This document shows, one piece after another, positions 32,156 to 43,984 of a stretch of DNA of 64,000 bases (positions are counted from its first letter, which is position 1; every line of letters starts with the position of its first letter). The position numbers and the translations under genes were made by a program. Under the pieces are notes generated by a model, which did not search any database, was not told where the DNA came from, and worked only from the letters and a program-made list of their open reading frames with translations. The stretch is from Stenopsyche tienmushanensis (lineage: Eukaryota; Arthropoda; Insecta; Trichoptera; Stenopsychidae), in the NCBI GenBank assembly GCA_008973525.1, contig WACJ01000530.1, positions 2,170,001-2,234,000 on the forward strand. Direction: 5' to 3'.

Positions 32156-33670
32156 TGTATCTACCCCAATCAACATTTTTTTGCTTGAGGATGCCATTCC
32201 GTTCACGCAACAAATTATTCCACGGAATAAATGCCCTTCGATTAACAATTACAAGGTTTTGTTTGGTCTTATAAAATCGGGCGTTTCATATGAATATTCG
32301 GCTATCTAATTTATAGGCATATTTTGCCTCCCTTTAAAATTTAATACTCTACGAATATAATTGGAAAAGTATCAATTGGAAGGTCGCCGACTCAATTTTG
32401 GAGCAATGTCCAATTTTACATGTTTCAATGGATAAAACTGTTGATGCAAATCGCCTGGATTCCGAGGATAATCGTACGAAAATAATTATTTTTAATGTTA
32501 ATCCCCGAGATGGAATTCCACACGGCCGATAAGTTTCGATCATCACGCATATTCCCCAGGTCGGTCGCGGTACTTTTTATCTGTCTCAGATGAAATTAAA
32601 GATGCTCGCACATTAGTTACGTATTTTATCTGGTGTCACTGAAGTCAGGTAAAAAATATCCTCGATTTCGTTATACTTTGAAAAATGGTAATCCAGGCAA
32701 CCTTGAGGAGGGTGACCTCATGATTCTGGGGCCCAAATAAACCTCAGCTCGGACGGCCCTCGTCTTACACGTATAAATTAAGCCCCAGGTGATACAAAAA
32801 TATATATTAGTAACATTTCTACGCGACATAAATCACGTCTGAATGCAACTGCTGTAGCAACTATATCATAAGAATTCCACCCTAGCTTCTTCGTCCCAGA
32901 CTCGATTTCGTATTGGACAAGAAAAAAAGGCCATCCATATATCATTCACATACGTGATTATCAAGCCTTTGGACGATTGACACAATAATTAATACGTCTT
33001 AATAATCGACGCATAACTTATGCCATATCCACCTGGAGATCTTCTCAATAAAACGATTTCATATCGTTTATATTATTTTTCATACGTTATAACGAACGTA
33101 TACATTTGCGCCTGTAAAAAACATCATAAAAGCATGTTTGCTAAAAAAAATCAACATTTATAAATGTCCATGCCATCATCGTTGTCTTTGTTATAATTTC
33201 ATCATACTAATTCATCCATGCAAATGTATTCAATCTTGAATTTAATCAAAAGACACGTTAAATTCCTTAGATTTATGACTTTTTACTTATTTGATTTATG
33301 TGGATTCGATCTAAGAAGATCATAGCTGATGGTTTTCTACCGGATAAGAATAAATTCCATTAAAATTTTGGCATTGATGAATATTTGTACACTCTGTTTT
33401 ATACTCGCCCAAAGATTTCTTTGTGTTTTCGTATCTATGATCGTAAAACTTACTTAGAAATTCGTAAATAATGTAAGTTAATATAATATTTGAGATGATA
33501 ATTTGAATACACGCGCACCTGTAACGTGCATACTCATCAAAGTGCTAATCTTATTCCAAAAAGTATATAAATTTGCACGTCGGATAGAATGGCAAAAAAA
33601 GTGGAGCGTCTATTAAAAATGAAGACGGATGACATTAAATTAAATATAGTGTGATTACATGATGTAGGCT
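32156..33670. other. 1.5 kb without recognised features
   Basis: AT-rich. No gene, RNA or repeat recognised apart from a retroposon-type tail, GAACAGACAGACATACATTA, at 33679-33698. Confidence 0.45.
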
Positions 33671-33879
33671 TGCATAGTGAACAGACAGACATACATTAAA
33701 TTGACATTTTATAAATATACTACCTTGTATCCGGTGCGTTGCCGCAACAGAAGTAATAATTCTAAAAATATCGTTTGTTGGTTTTATTATAAATATAAAC
33801 AAACATACAAACATTGATTTTTATATGTAAGATCTACTGTATGTTAATTATACTATACTTATATTATTTGAAAAAGTGC

Positions 33880-34110
33880 AAACAATAAGTTGCCAAAGTT
33901 TAATCGCAATCGGATGAACGGTATGGCAGCGCATTAAATACGGACAAACAAAGATTGATTTTTATATATTAAACTATGCTTATGTTACTCGTGGAATCCT
34001 CAGCAATAAATGGATGAAGTTTTATTGCAATTTGATGAACGGTATGGCGGCGCATTTCGAACGAACAAAACCCAATTCATTTTTATATATTAGTTATACA
34101 ACAATATAAG
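33880..34110 (+). repeat. Two tandem RTE-like 3' tails
   Basis: TTTAATCGCAATCGGATGAA then CGGTATGGCAGCGCATTAAA and ACAAACAAAGATTG, ending TTTTTATATATTA. A second unit starts at about 34018 (TTTTATTGCAATTTGATGAA). Unit length is about 115 bp. The same doublet occurs at 39350-39560. This is the usual 3' end format of RTE-type LINEs in arthropods. Confidence 0.6.
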
Positions 34111-34194
34111 AGGGCGATTCAAATGTAATCTGGAATTTTGCTGTGCTACCGTTAAACGCCTTGTAAAACACTACTTTCGGGCTGTTATGTAGTC

Positions 34195-34445
34195 GGGCGG
34201 GTGGATGAAGGTGAACGGACATCGAATAGAAAGTCTCTAGTCTTAGACCTTTATTGATAGCGAGAGAAATGTCTGGCTGCGGGAAGGACGATATCCCGCC
34301 GCCAAGGCCATCCGCGCGTCCTGCGCATCACCCCTGAAACTACAACGCTTACATTTTAAATCAATACTAACACATTGCGCCTAAAGAGAGACGTCTATTA
34401 TTCTGTTACCCTGAAGAATTTAATCTACACAGTTTAACAACGCCA
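34195..34445 (-). mobile_element. Solo-LTR-like element, copy 8
   Basis: Minus strand: CATTGCGCCTAAAGAG-side words, CCTTGGCGGCGGGATATCGT, CCTTCCCGCAGCCAGACATT, TCAATAAAGG and TTCGATGTCCGTTC. Order matches the family with a mutated hairpin. Confidence 0.55.
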
Positions 34446-34504
34446 TTGCATATATAATAGTACATGTACTAATTCAAAAATGTTTACAGTGGTGCGCACA
34501 ACTC

Positions 34505-34566
34505 CCCAATGCTTAATCGCAATCGGATGAATCAAATAGGAATGCATACAATACAAACTGTCATTT
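34505..34566 (+). repeat. RTE-like 3' tail fragment
   Basis: ACTCCCCAATGCTTAATCGC then AATCGGATGAA and ATGCATACAATACAAAC. Resembles 47395-47465. Confidence 0.5.
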
Positions 34567-34569
34567 ATA

Positions 34570-35078
34570 TGCAATCAAAGCTCTTTTTGTGCGAATTTTT
34601 TGTGCGATTTCGAAGTTATGCGGTTTTTTTTAAACATATTTTTTTCTTTTTTTAGAGATATTTTGAATATAACAGGAAATAAATCTTGAACACTTACCCA
34701 TTATAATTCCTACCAGAATTATTCCATAATTTATTTTTTAACTATTTAAAAACTGACAAAATAAGGCCAAAAATGATAGAATGAAGAAACCATACAGCAA
34801 TGATAGTTTGTAATTAAAATAATTAGTATTTGTCTAGTGGATGTCTGACATCCTTAAAATTTTACCAATGATGAAAAACGTCCTTTAAATATTTCCAAAA
34901 ATGTTATTTTTAAATTGCCTTATCATTTTATCAACTTTTTTTATGCGATTTTGTATATATTTTATAAAGCTGTTTCAAAGCTATGCGATTTTTAAAATCC
35001 ATGGGAAGTATCTTCACTTTTTTTATGTAAAACATAGCTTTTTTTGTGCGATTTTCCGCACAAAAAAAAGTTTAAGTG
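34570..35078 (+). mobile_element. Pogo/Tigger-like non-autonomous element, variant subfamily
   Basis: Left TTTTTGTGCGAATTTTTTGT and GATTTCGAAGTTATGCGG; right TTTTTTATGCGATTTTGTAT, GCTATGCGATTTTTAAAATC and the end CGCACAAAAAAAAGTTTAAG then TGTA. G replaces A in the repeated TTTTTATGCG words, marking a sister subfamily of 4680-5807. Confidence 0.55.
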
Positions 35079-35079
35079 T

Positions 35080-36220
35080 ATATATTTATAGATATGTACT
35101 ATTAGAAAAGAGATTACGGTCATCTAGGTCATCTACGGCGAAGTATTGGTCCACAGATAATACCCAAAATGAATGATTGACGGCTTAGAATTATATTTGA
35201 TCCAAATTGATAGTCAAATAGTTTGCAGTCAGGTTGGTGTTTCGCGCAAGTGCGTCAATTCTACCCTTTGTTTGGGGTGCAAAATCAAATTACACTCAAG
35301 CGGAAAGTACCTTTTCGGAAGGACGATAAATCTGTTATTGTGGCCAAAAGTTATCATTAAACGTGCTGAATCCGGGCATGTTAATTAGCCATATTCGAAA
35401 AGCGATAGCAGAACTATATCGATACCTTGACGCCCGCAAACGAAAAGGCCGGGAATTATGATAAACATCTCTTGATGGCTGGCGAGAAATCTAAAATTCC
35501 TCCTAGCCGGCCCTCAGCTTTTGAACAGACTGGATATAACTCATAATAATCTCACTCCAACACTAAACTGTATTAACGTGTGTGCATTCCGACACATCGT
35601 TGTGCCACAGTCAAATTAAGATGTAAGATTAAACCTCTGTACAATGGTTGATTCCGCTGTGAATACATAAATTTATAACTTATCGTGTTATCTTATGTTC
35701 CTTTAAATGGTATACGTGTCCCACACCCGAAAGACGACACTATGGAAAAATGAACCCATACACGTACAATGGAATAGTTTATATGGCCGAGGCGCTACCT
35801 AATACTAAATTAGACCGCAAAACACACACTGGAGTACAGACAAATTATGCCCCTGAATATTTTGCTTTCGGATTAAAAATCTTTATATGGTATCTTATCT
35901 TACTACGCAGCCAGGGGATGAATCGTTTTAAATTATTAGCATCTGATAAACATCACAAATTCGAGATTAAATAGATGCAAACGTTTTTAGTTGATCTGAT
36001 TTGCTTTGTGTTAGTGCAATAAGTTGAAACCAAACCCAAAGTCCTACTCTCAAAACTTTTCCAGATTTATTAAGATATTTTTGAGGGTTTGACCAAAAAG
36101 TTTCGCTTTTCTTAGACGATTTATCAATGGTCATCCTTGGATTATATTCGGCTTCAAACAATATAAGATCCTTATAAAATATCATCATTGGTAAGCTATC
36201 ATATAATAATTATTAACAAT
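35080..36220. other. 1.1 kb without recognised genes
   Basis: AT-rich; short open frames at 35173-35388 and 35750-35974 have no family signature. Confidence 0.4.
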
Positions 36221-36224
36221 GACA

Positions 36225-36365
36225 TCTGTGACGCGTAGGAAGTGAAGATTCATTGGAAAGCCTTGACTGCAGGAAGATGTCCTTCCCGCAGACTCATATC
36301 TGTAACCTCCTTCACCGTAAATAAAAGTCAAATTAAATAATTCTCAACTTCGAATAGCCATTTTG
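36225..36365 (+). mobile_element. Solo-LTR-like fragment, copy 9
   Basis: GTGACGCGTAGGAAGTGAAG, AAGCCTTGACTGCAGGAAGA, TGTCCTTCCCGCAGACTCAT, AAATAAAAGTC and ACTTCGAATAGCCA in family order. Confidence 0.5.
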
Positions 36366-36451
36366 CGCTCTGAACGCGGAAATAGACTTGCTAGATCAAA
36401 TAAAAATTAAACTTATGATAGCTAAAAATGTATAGATATATTTTTAAATTG

Positions 36452-36505
36452 ACCACAAGGCTTGTGTGTCCAACTGGTCCGCCTTTGAGATCGCTGAATA
36501 TACAA
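36452..36505 (-). pseudogene. Non-LTR C-terminal tail fragment
   Basis: The + strand reads GACCACAAGGCTTGTGTGTC then CAACTGGTCCGCC, the same as 43996-44025 and 44113-44150, whose complement encodes the 'SGLxxGPVGHTxLV' tail. Confidence 0.45.
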
Positions 36506-37060
36506 CAATATATCAATAAAAACCACGATGTTTCGAAGAATTTAATCAAAGAACGTGAAGGGCATTGATCTTGGCCAAAGATACAAATTGTTACTTCTCA
36601 TAAAAATATAATTAGTTAAACATTTTTTTCCTTTTAAGGATAATCTTATAGTCTCCATATAAAAGTTTTTCTGGATCTAGGATCTATGCGATGGACCCAC
36701 GATTTGTGTGCATGTTTTTTTTTAAAGAGATTAACAATATCTTGCTCTTACGTCAGACACCCTATACACCATCAACATAAATATATCTTTATTTATTATA
36801 TTTGTTTTAAGAATGCAAGCATAAATTATGGGAATTTTTAATATTTTAATAATAAAAACGTATCATTGAAGGCTTTAAGACCTACCATCGGTTGCTTATG
36901 TTCTTACCGTGGGGTAAAAAACATGTCAGGACCAATAAACGTATCAATCGTAATTGACACTCGTCCCGCTCGAACAATGGAACATCGCAAGGAGTAATGC
37001 ATTTATTCCTGACACCGAATGATGAACCCGAAGACTATTCCACCTGACTGCTCCCCGCAA
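36506..37060. other. 0.55 kb AT-rich, nothing recognised
   Basis: No feature seen. Confidence 0.4.
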
Positions 37061-37069
37061 ATTTGCGCT

Positions 37070-37395
37070 TAGGTGATCGCTCAATCATCGTCCATTAGCC
37101 ACTTAGTCAGGCTGATGGGATGTGTTACAAGGGTGGCGGGGTGGGTTTTGGGAATTCTTGCAGGAGAGGCGCCGCGGGGTGGGCCCCCGGAATTAGACGT
37201 GGCCATCCCTGGGACAAGGAGCTGGATGCGGATGAAGATTACATCGCTTATTATTACTTCACTAATCACACCTGAGGATGTCAACGTTAACCCTACGCTC
37301 GTTTCGATGATGGATACAATCGGAAAAAAATGTGTGGCTTTCTCGCTATTTCGTCGGGGGGGTTGCTTCTCAACATGTCGAATATGATTCAACAT
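37070..37395. other. GC-richer island open on both strands
   Basis: Both strands lack stops for about 104 codons. On the minus strand the product includes LTLTSSGVISEVIISDVIF; on the plus strand GILAGEAPRGGPPELDV. Neither resembles a family I know. No repeat partner was found in the window. It is a candidate exon but unproven. Confidence 0.25.
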
Positions 37396-37532
37396 TTCAT
37401 TTCAATTGATTATTTACAACGCGCACAACAATTAATTTATATTTAAAACAACCATGCTTAGATGATGTGAAAGTATATTAATATTACATAGTTACATATG
37501 AAGATTCGGAATTTCTGTTGGTCAAGGGATCC

Positions 37533-37830
37533 CGGGATCCCGAGGAAGGCTACTAAATCGAGACATTTCATTACATATAAATACAGTATGTACATATATG
37601 TTTTTCAAATTGTTATATTAACCTTTCCCTACCGGTGATGTATTTACTACACATCAACTCTAATAATGGGAATATCAATATGAAATATAATAGATACGGG
37701 GTCCAGAATTTTTGTATTCCTCAGTAATATAATTATGAATCACACCAAAATATTATAGTGTGTAAGTATTCATCTGCACCGACGGAAATAAATAATTTGT
37801 CGGGAAATCGGGAATTTTGTGAGTTTTAGT
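37533..37830 (+). repeat. 240-bp dispersed repeat, copy 2, with hAT-like palindrome
   Basis: GGGATCCCGGGATCCCG leads into GGCTACTAAATCGAGACAT, then CAGTATGTACATATATGTTT through TTTGTCGGGAAATCGGGAAT. The same two blocks in the same relative order occur on the minus strand at 57600-57131. Confidence 0.6.
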
Positions 37831-37841
37831 CCTTGTCCGAG

Positions 37842-37942
37842 TCGCATAAAAAATATTTGAACCACATAGAAAGCTGAGTGATAGGTTTCATTATTTTTAA
37901 AAACCACATAACTTTAAAATCGCATAAAAACAGACCCAAGTG
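37842..37942 (-). mobile_element. Pogo-like terminal fragment
   Basis: The complement begins CACTTGGGTCTGTTTTTATG then CGATTTTAAAGTTATGTGG and CCTATCACTCAG, almost the same as 4680-4770. TA follows at 37943-37944. Confidence 0.65.
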
Positions 37943-37944
37943 TA

Positions 37945-38660
37945 AATGTATGATAGTTCTAAATATAAATATTAAAATTTATAAAAATTGCAAAAATGTA
38001 TCAAATTTGTACAACGTCGAAATAAATTGTGACTCCAAATCCGTAAGTTATGAATGTAATCCATTATGTCAGTCGAAGATGAATTGATTATTAACAAATT
38101 ATGATCAGGTGTGTGATTGTGTGAAAATTTAGCGGTGGGTGTTGTTTTTGCTCCATGTCCAGCTATAAATTATAGCTGACCAGAGTCCAGACAGGAGCCG
38201 CTCCCAAGCGGGCCTCCTTTCAAGATCCAACGAGAAATGGAAAGACATAATGAATCAATCATCCCCTCGAGACGAATTCATATATGCGATGCCTTTAATT
38301 AGTTTCACACGGGTGGAGAATCCAACGTATAGCTTATTGAACCTGCCCCCACATATCCGTCCGTGAGCCGTCACCTCCATACAATGCGTTGCCCTTTCTC
38401 GACTCGCCCATAGGCGAGGAACTCGTTCTTGCACGCGTTAGATTAATGGTCCGCACTGATGGGTGGTTACTTTTTTTATGTGCTCGATTTAGGCGAAATG
38501 TTTGAGACCGAGATGTTTGATTGATGTATGATGATAGGCCGGAGTGGTGTTACCTGAGAGCCGGGGACGTTGGCGATTGGTGCTTCGCACCGCGGGCAGC
38601 CTCTTCTTCAGGACCGTGATAGGTTGAGGAGTTTAATGCATCACTTAATCATCTCTCACA
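37945..38660. other. 0.7 kb without recognised features
   Basis: Moderate GC around 38160-38460, otherwise AT-rich. Nothing recognised. Confidence 0.4.
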
Positions 38661-38664
38661 CATG

Positions 38665-38925
38665 TCATATACAAATGCCGTCTGATGATCGTACACTCAC
38701 TACAACAAATATACTTCGACTTGCCCACAAACACTCGACCATCAAACCAATGATGCTGAATGGACTTCCTTTAAGCCTTGTTATTTGGATTTGCACACCA
38801 AACAATAGCATTTTTTCGATATAAACATATTTTTTATCTCCCCAAATACGACAATTTTGCTTATTTACGAATCTATCCATTGTGAAATGAACTTCATCGC
38901 TAAACAAAATTTTGTTTGAAAACAA
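38665..38925 (-). pseudogene. Tc1/IS630-like transposase fragment
   Basis: The minus-strand product starts NKILFSDEVHFTMDRFVNKQ then NCRIWGDKKY. This matches the insect transposases with 'ILFSDEAHFxLxGxVNKQNCRYW', where the Asp of FSDE is catalytic. A frame change then restores AIVWCANPNN. Only the segment around the first half of the DDE fold remains. Confidence 0.7.
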
Positions 38926-39340
38926 TGCATCTCTAGTTCCTTTTAAGATAGCTTAAATCATATAAACACATTTTTGCAATGTAAACATGTAAATGGTTAA
39001 AATTTTACTACCTTCTACTAAAACAAAATGGCTTAAATCATTTAAAAAAACGTCACATGTAAACATTATACAGTGTTGATATCTAGGCGTTACACCTGGA
39101 TAACCTCTATAGATCAAACATTTTATACACACTAAATACATTTTCTTAAATCTACATAAAATTCTGTTTGATTAATTTTGATATTAAATACTATACAATG
39201 CATTTTGTTCATGTAAATAATGTTATTTTTACGACATAAATATGTGTGCCCGCTGTCTAAATTTCATTTCATATGAACCAACATGGTGCATCCATACAAT
39301 ATTTTTACTATGCCTATGTTATTTCCGCAATTATAAACCG
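38926..39340. other. 0.4 kb AT-rich, nothing recognised
   Basis: No feature seen. Confidence 0.4.
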
Positions 39341-39344
39341 TAAT

Positions 39345-39560
39345 TTGACAAAATTTTATCGCAATCGGATGAACGGTATGGCAGCGCATTAAATACGAAC
39401 AAACAAACATTAATTTTTATATATTAGACTATGTCTATGTTAATCGCGTAATTCTTAGCAATACGTGAACGAAGTTTTATCGCAATCTGATGAACGATAT
39501 GGCAGTGCATTACATACGAACAAACAAAGACTATTTTTTTTATATATTAGATAACATATT
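39345..39560 (+). repeat. Two tandem RTE-like 3' tails
   Basis: TTTTATCGCAATCGGATGAA then CGGTATGGCAGCGCATTAAA, ACAAACAAACATT and TTTTTATATATTAG, then a second unit from 39473 (TTTTATCGCAATCTGATGAA). Close to 33880-34110. Confidence 0.6.
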
Positions 39561-39847
39561 TTTTCAAGACCGAAGAGCTGAAAACGTTTAAAAATAAACA
39601 TTTAACGTCATTCATTTGGGTCGACAAATGTTATCAGATTGACCCGCTGATGAGTAATCGCGCAAATATGCGCATATAAATAATGCAATATTTGATTGAT
39701 TTTTTTCATAGAATACAAAATAGATCGTCGGTGTTCTTCTTAGAATCATAATAAATAATAGAAAACCACGTAAATTTATTATAGTCTTAAAATTTAGCGT
39801 AATAACAATAGTTATTTTTTTTGAAACGCTATTATGAGGTCCGACAA

Positions 39848-39940
39848 TATCAACAGTGTCGAGGTTCATTTATTGATATACAAGCTTCATACACGCTGCG
39901 CAGTCCTGGGCGATAAGTGGATTTGTGTGGACGATAAGTA
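39848..39940 (+). repeat. Family J repeat copy
   Basis: CAACAGTGTCGAGGTTCATT, TATTGATATACAAGCTTCAT and ACACGCTGCGCAGTCCTG, then GATAAGTGGATTTGTGTGGA as at 13770-13800. Confidence 0.6.
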
Positions 39941-40194
39941 GTGTATATACAAACATATTGCTGCAATGCAAACCTGATAAATGATGAAACAAACGAAAAA
40001 CTTGATATACTTGATCAGAACAAGATTGGATCCATATTTTTGGAATACATTTTAAAGGTTACAGCTGTTAATAAACGATCAGAAGACGACCCTTATGTAT
40101 ATTACAGAGGTCTGATGTCCAATTTAGAGTTCATGAATTAGAAATATAGAGATGATAAATTATTATTGCTTTTATACTCATACTACTTGAAGAT

Positions 40195-40280
40195 TAGGCT
40201 GTGTTTGTGTAGTATATAATAAAATAGACTTAATACTGGTCTAGTGATTGCTTTATGCTGCGTATACACACACAGATCCT
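40195..40280 (+). repeat. GTGATTGCTTTATGCTGC repeat copy
   Basis: GGCTGTGTTTGTGTAGTATA, TAATAAAATAG and CTAGTGATTGCTTTATGCTG match 1342-1428 and the complement of 62222-62335. Confidence 0.5.
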
Positions 40281-41140
40281 TCTCTTTTCGACTAACTGCT
40301 GGTTAGAGTTTCATTTTTAGTGACCTGTAGGCCAATCTGCCATATCCATCCCGGTTTTTGACCGCTGATTGTCAACAGTTCTTGCATTGTTGTCGTGGAT
40401 ATTTTCGGTGGCCAACGATGGTATAATTAGGTGGATTGTACGATACGTAAAAGCGCTGCCTTATAAGTGCATATTGAAGGGTCAAGTTGGTCCATGAAAG
40501 GGTTCTTATGATATATGGAGAGGCATTCGTCTTGGCCGAGGCTAAGACGAAGGAAGAAACGTGTAGGCGGGCCTTCAACAGCCGTCCTGCTGCTCCGAAG
40601 ATATTTTTATTCCCGGAGCCATTGTTCGCGATCGGGACCGTTAATCATTTTCACCCGGTAAATAATTATGCGATGCATCAGTACAATTTTTCTCCGCAGA
40701 GTGCACCGATGCATTCAAATTGAGCCCGGCCACATTTTCAATCAGATATCCACTTTGACGCAATAATAAACAATCACTTTAATGACCGGTTACGATGCTG
40801 TACAACAACGACGAAAACGCATTACAACCGTCGTCATGCGACTTCAGACTAACTATCATTAATAACATCTTCTTTGGAAAAATTAAAGAAACAATCGCGC
40901 CAACGTCCGCAAATGCTTCGAACAACATTCACCGACGAATTCGTCCGAATACGTACTCATTCGGGACTCAATTTAGATCCATAGACCGTACTGGCGCATA
41001 AAAATAATCTTTTAATACAATTTCATCTATAATACTTCCCCAATTTAAAATGGACATTATGTATTATATGTTGTATTATGTACAGATGACAAAGAGGGAG
41101 AATCGTTTGTACTGTTTCTCCGTCACTAACAACAATGGTG
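40281..41140. other. 0.86 kb without recognised genes
   Basis: Open frames at 40487-40723 and 40795-41001 have no family signature. Confidence 0.4.
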
Positions 41141-41145
41141 TCAGA

Positions 41146-41262
41146 ACCGGCCCGCGGGTCGCATGCGGCCCACAACGGATATTTTTGCGGCCTAGCCAAT
41201 AAAATGAACACTTCATTAATATGTGATAATGATGATAATGATGCCAAATGGTTGATGCTCAT
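41146..41262 (-). repeat. hAT-like GCATGCGGCCC motif copy
   Basis: GGCCCGCGGGTCGCATGCGG then CCCACAACGG; complement of the word at 26130-26160, followed by GGCCTAGCCAATAAAATG. Confidence 0.45.
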
Positions 41263-41388
41263 GTCTTAACTACCAAAAACAAAAGTCTGATCTCATGTCT
41301 TAATTACCGGGACTTGTGATTGACTTGACAATTAACGGGATTGTGAAAAGGGACCTGGAGTGATATAAGAGCGATACACATAGATTAA

Positions 41389-41708
41389 CCCCTAAAGGAG
41401 TACTATCCCAGGGTCTGAGACCCCCCCCCCCCTGAGACAGAAAGAGAACTTAGCGCAGCTTGAGAGACAGAGACGGAGATCGTTAGCTTTTCTTGTTGGA
41501 ATGAGTCTTTGTCCGATTATCGTTTCCTTCTAAAACAGGAGCAAATGAATCGATTTTTTGTGTATTGTTTATGTAAAAAAATAACGTGGTCTTGTATGCT
41601 ATCGACAGTGCTTATTTACAATTGACTCTGCCTCGAATTGCAGATTGTCGTACGCTGATAGGAGTAATCGGTGTAAAGCGATTATTCAACGACTTCATCC
41701 TCAAAAGG
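41389..41708 (-). mobile_element. TTAA-flanked MITE, copy C
   Basis: TTAA lies at 41385-41388 and 41709-41712. Ends are CCCCTAAAGGAGT and, on the complement, CCTTTTGAGGATG. On the complement the interior shares ATAATCGCTTTACACCGATT and GACTCTGCC-type words with copies A and B. A run of 12 C (41421-41432) lies inside. Confidence 0.65.
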
Positions 41709-41916
41709 TTAATGATAAAAAATCCGGGTAGAAAATAGGAGCGGAGAACCTATGAAAAGCCATTTTAAGGTTTGTCTAAAAACTGTCCTTTTTATTTCTA
41801 TACCAGTGGTGGATTTATCCGTAGGCGTAGAAGACCCGCGTTTCAGCCCTAGAAAATTTAAGGATCCTCAAAATGTTCTTGATTTGTAATGTAGAATTCG
41901 TTTCTTATTGAGGGCC

Positions 41917-42220
41917 AAACGTGTCCGTTCTTCTATCGGACCGAAATGTTGCTGGACGAATGGACGGAAATAGACCATTTACTCTACACGAGAGAGAGAG
42001 AGAGAGATCTGGCTGCGAGAAGGACATACTCTCGTAGCCAAGGCCAACAGATGACTCTCCCCGACTCCCGCCTTCTGTGGTTGTCGCTACCCAACCGACA
42101 ACAGTGCACGCGCAAGAAGCGATCAATCGGTATGTAGGTGCAATATCTCCGTAGGGCCACAAGAGATGGCGCTGTTAAAATAACACATTGCACCTGAAGA
42201 GAGATCTCAGGATCGCTACA
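41917..42220 (-). mobile_element. Solo-LTR-like element, copy 10
   Basis: From GTGTCCGTTCTTCTATCGGA (the 3' end of the LTR seen on the complement) through TTGCTGGACGAATGGACGG, a GA microsatellite, a mutated hairpin, CAAGAAGCGATCAATCGGTA and CCACAAGAGATGGCGCTG to GATCGCTACA. Lacks the CGGAAGATGTCGCTG part. Confidence 0.65.
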
Positions 42221-43980
42221 TTGCAAAATAATTTTTACGATATAATTTTTATCATTTATTACAGTTTTTTAACACACAAACCACGGGATAAATCTTAGTT
42301 TGTGGGTCCCAAGAGGAAAGGTCCTTGCTGTTATTAAACTATTCCGCTGTATTAAATCTTATTTTCTTCCAAATTAAAAGTACTGAGCGGGGCAGAGATG
42401 GTTCAGGAATATGCATACATGTTGAATGTGCTCTGAGTCTGTAGTCTGTGAGACTAATGATTAGTGATCTAGAGTTAAAAGACATTGAAAATTATTGAAG
42501 ATTTTATTTAAATGAGCTTCCCAAAACGAATTTTATAAGAAAATTGTATAATTACCGATTGTAACACTTTAATTTAAAGCTCTTTCAGCAGTCATGCCAA
42601 ATATTCATGCTGAAATGGCCATTATAGATAGTATGAATAAGTATATATATAATTTTATTCATTGTAGGCTCTCGTCTGTCCAAAATACGTTTGTCTGATA
42701 TGATGTAATAATACGAAAGGCTCGTATGGTTTGGGAAGCGCCATATAAACGCGCAAATATTTCTTCCCGAGTTCTTTATTACAAATAGGTTGTCCGCCGT
42801 ATCGTACGAATGCATATTGTCTCGAAAAAGGTTAACCGTTTCAAAATATTTATTTTGGAACCAATAATTCATTTGCGGGAATGGCACACAACGAGAAAGG
42901 ATCGCAATCTCTTTATTCCGTATCCATTTTGTTGAATGGAAAGTTGGCACTATTTAGTGCGATGAACTCTCTCAAATCTCCAACTCGGAAATGTTCAGGG
43001 CGTCGTCAAAACAAACGGAGACTTTTATCGTCCTCCACCTTCGAGGAGAGGCGAAGACTTTTGTCAGATTTCCATCAACTGCAAACATATGTCCATCAAG
43101 GAATTACTCTGGAACTAAAGAATGGATTTTATTTTCACCGATTTAAACCGTAGCTTTGTTCCACGACTCAGACTCTTATTTTAAATTATTTCTAGCTTGG
43201 GATTACTTTTATTTTATTTTTAATCGGGCAATACAATAAGCGTTTATTTCCTTTTGGAATACTCTACGATAATTGCTAATTTTTCTTTGAAGAGCTTTTT
43301 CGCGCAATTTTCATAATCAAAGCAATCAGCTTTAAGGTCCATTAAGAAGATTCAACGAAAATTAATCAAGGGTGCATTATGTCATGCTATCTTTGCATTG
43401 TCGACTATCGCAGATCCCAATTGAATTCTCATATGCTCCCAATTTATAAGCAAATAGTTAGATTATGAGTGCTCCGCAACTCTTCAGCATGCCCCGACAT
43501 TTCCTTATTGCCTCTGCAAATATGCAGAGTCGTTCACTTGGAAGCATTGAAGAATACGAAATGGAAGCTGCTCAATACAAAGGCGAGTTCAGGTCTCCAG
43601 CATCAGTTTCTGGCATCGTCAGGGGGTGTCGTCCGGATAACGAGTGCCGCTCGGCATCGATCCACCTCCCACCCTGACCTACAGCCACCCCTTCGCGACC
43701 ACCTTTCAACTCTCTAGACGTCTGTCCGTCTGGGAGACCATCACACATACATTCTTTGCATTCAACATGTGCACACCATCTTCGGCGACAAATGCACACC
43801 CGTCGATGGACACGACGATCACCTAAAACCTCCAACCAATATACAACATGAACAAGAAATAGACATTCAACATATCTTGTGTTGATTGTGAATTTAAAAT
43901 TCCATATCCGCGAGTACACGCTCATTCTCCGCTCTGAGCGTGGGGGGAAGCTAGCTAAAGATTCCAATTTAACTTTAATG
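42221..43980. other. 1.8 kb without recognised genes
   Basis: Open frames at 42585-42950 (-), 42881-43153 (+) and 43572-44027 (-) have no family signature; the last overlaps the LINE tail region. The 43570-43820 part is GC-richer. Confidence 0.4.
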
Positions 43981-43984
43981 AGAC

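Noticed and set aside
41421..41432. Run of 12 C as a possible assembly error or G-quadruplex
   Set aside because: A single run cannot form a quadruplex alone, and homopolymer length is unreliable without reads.
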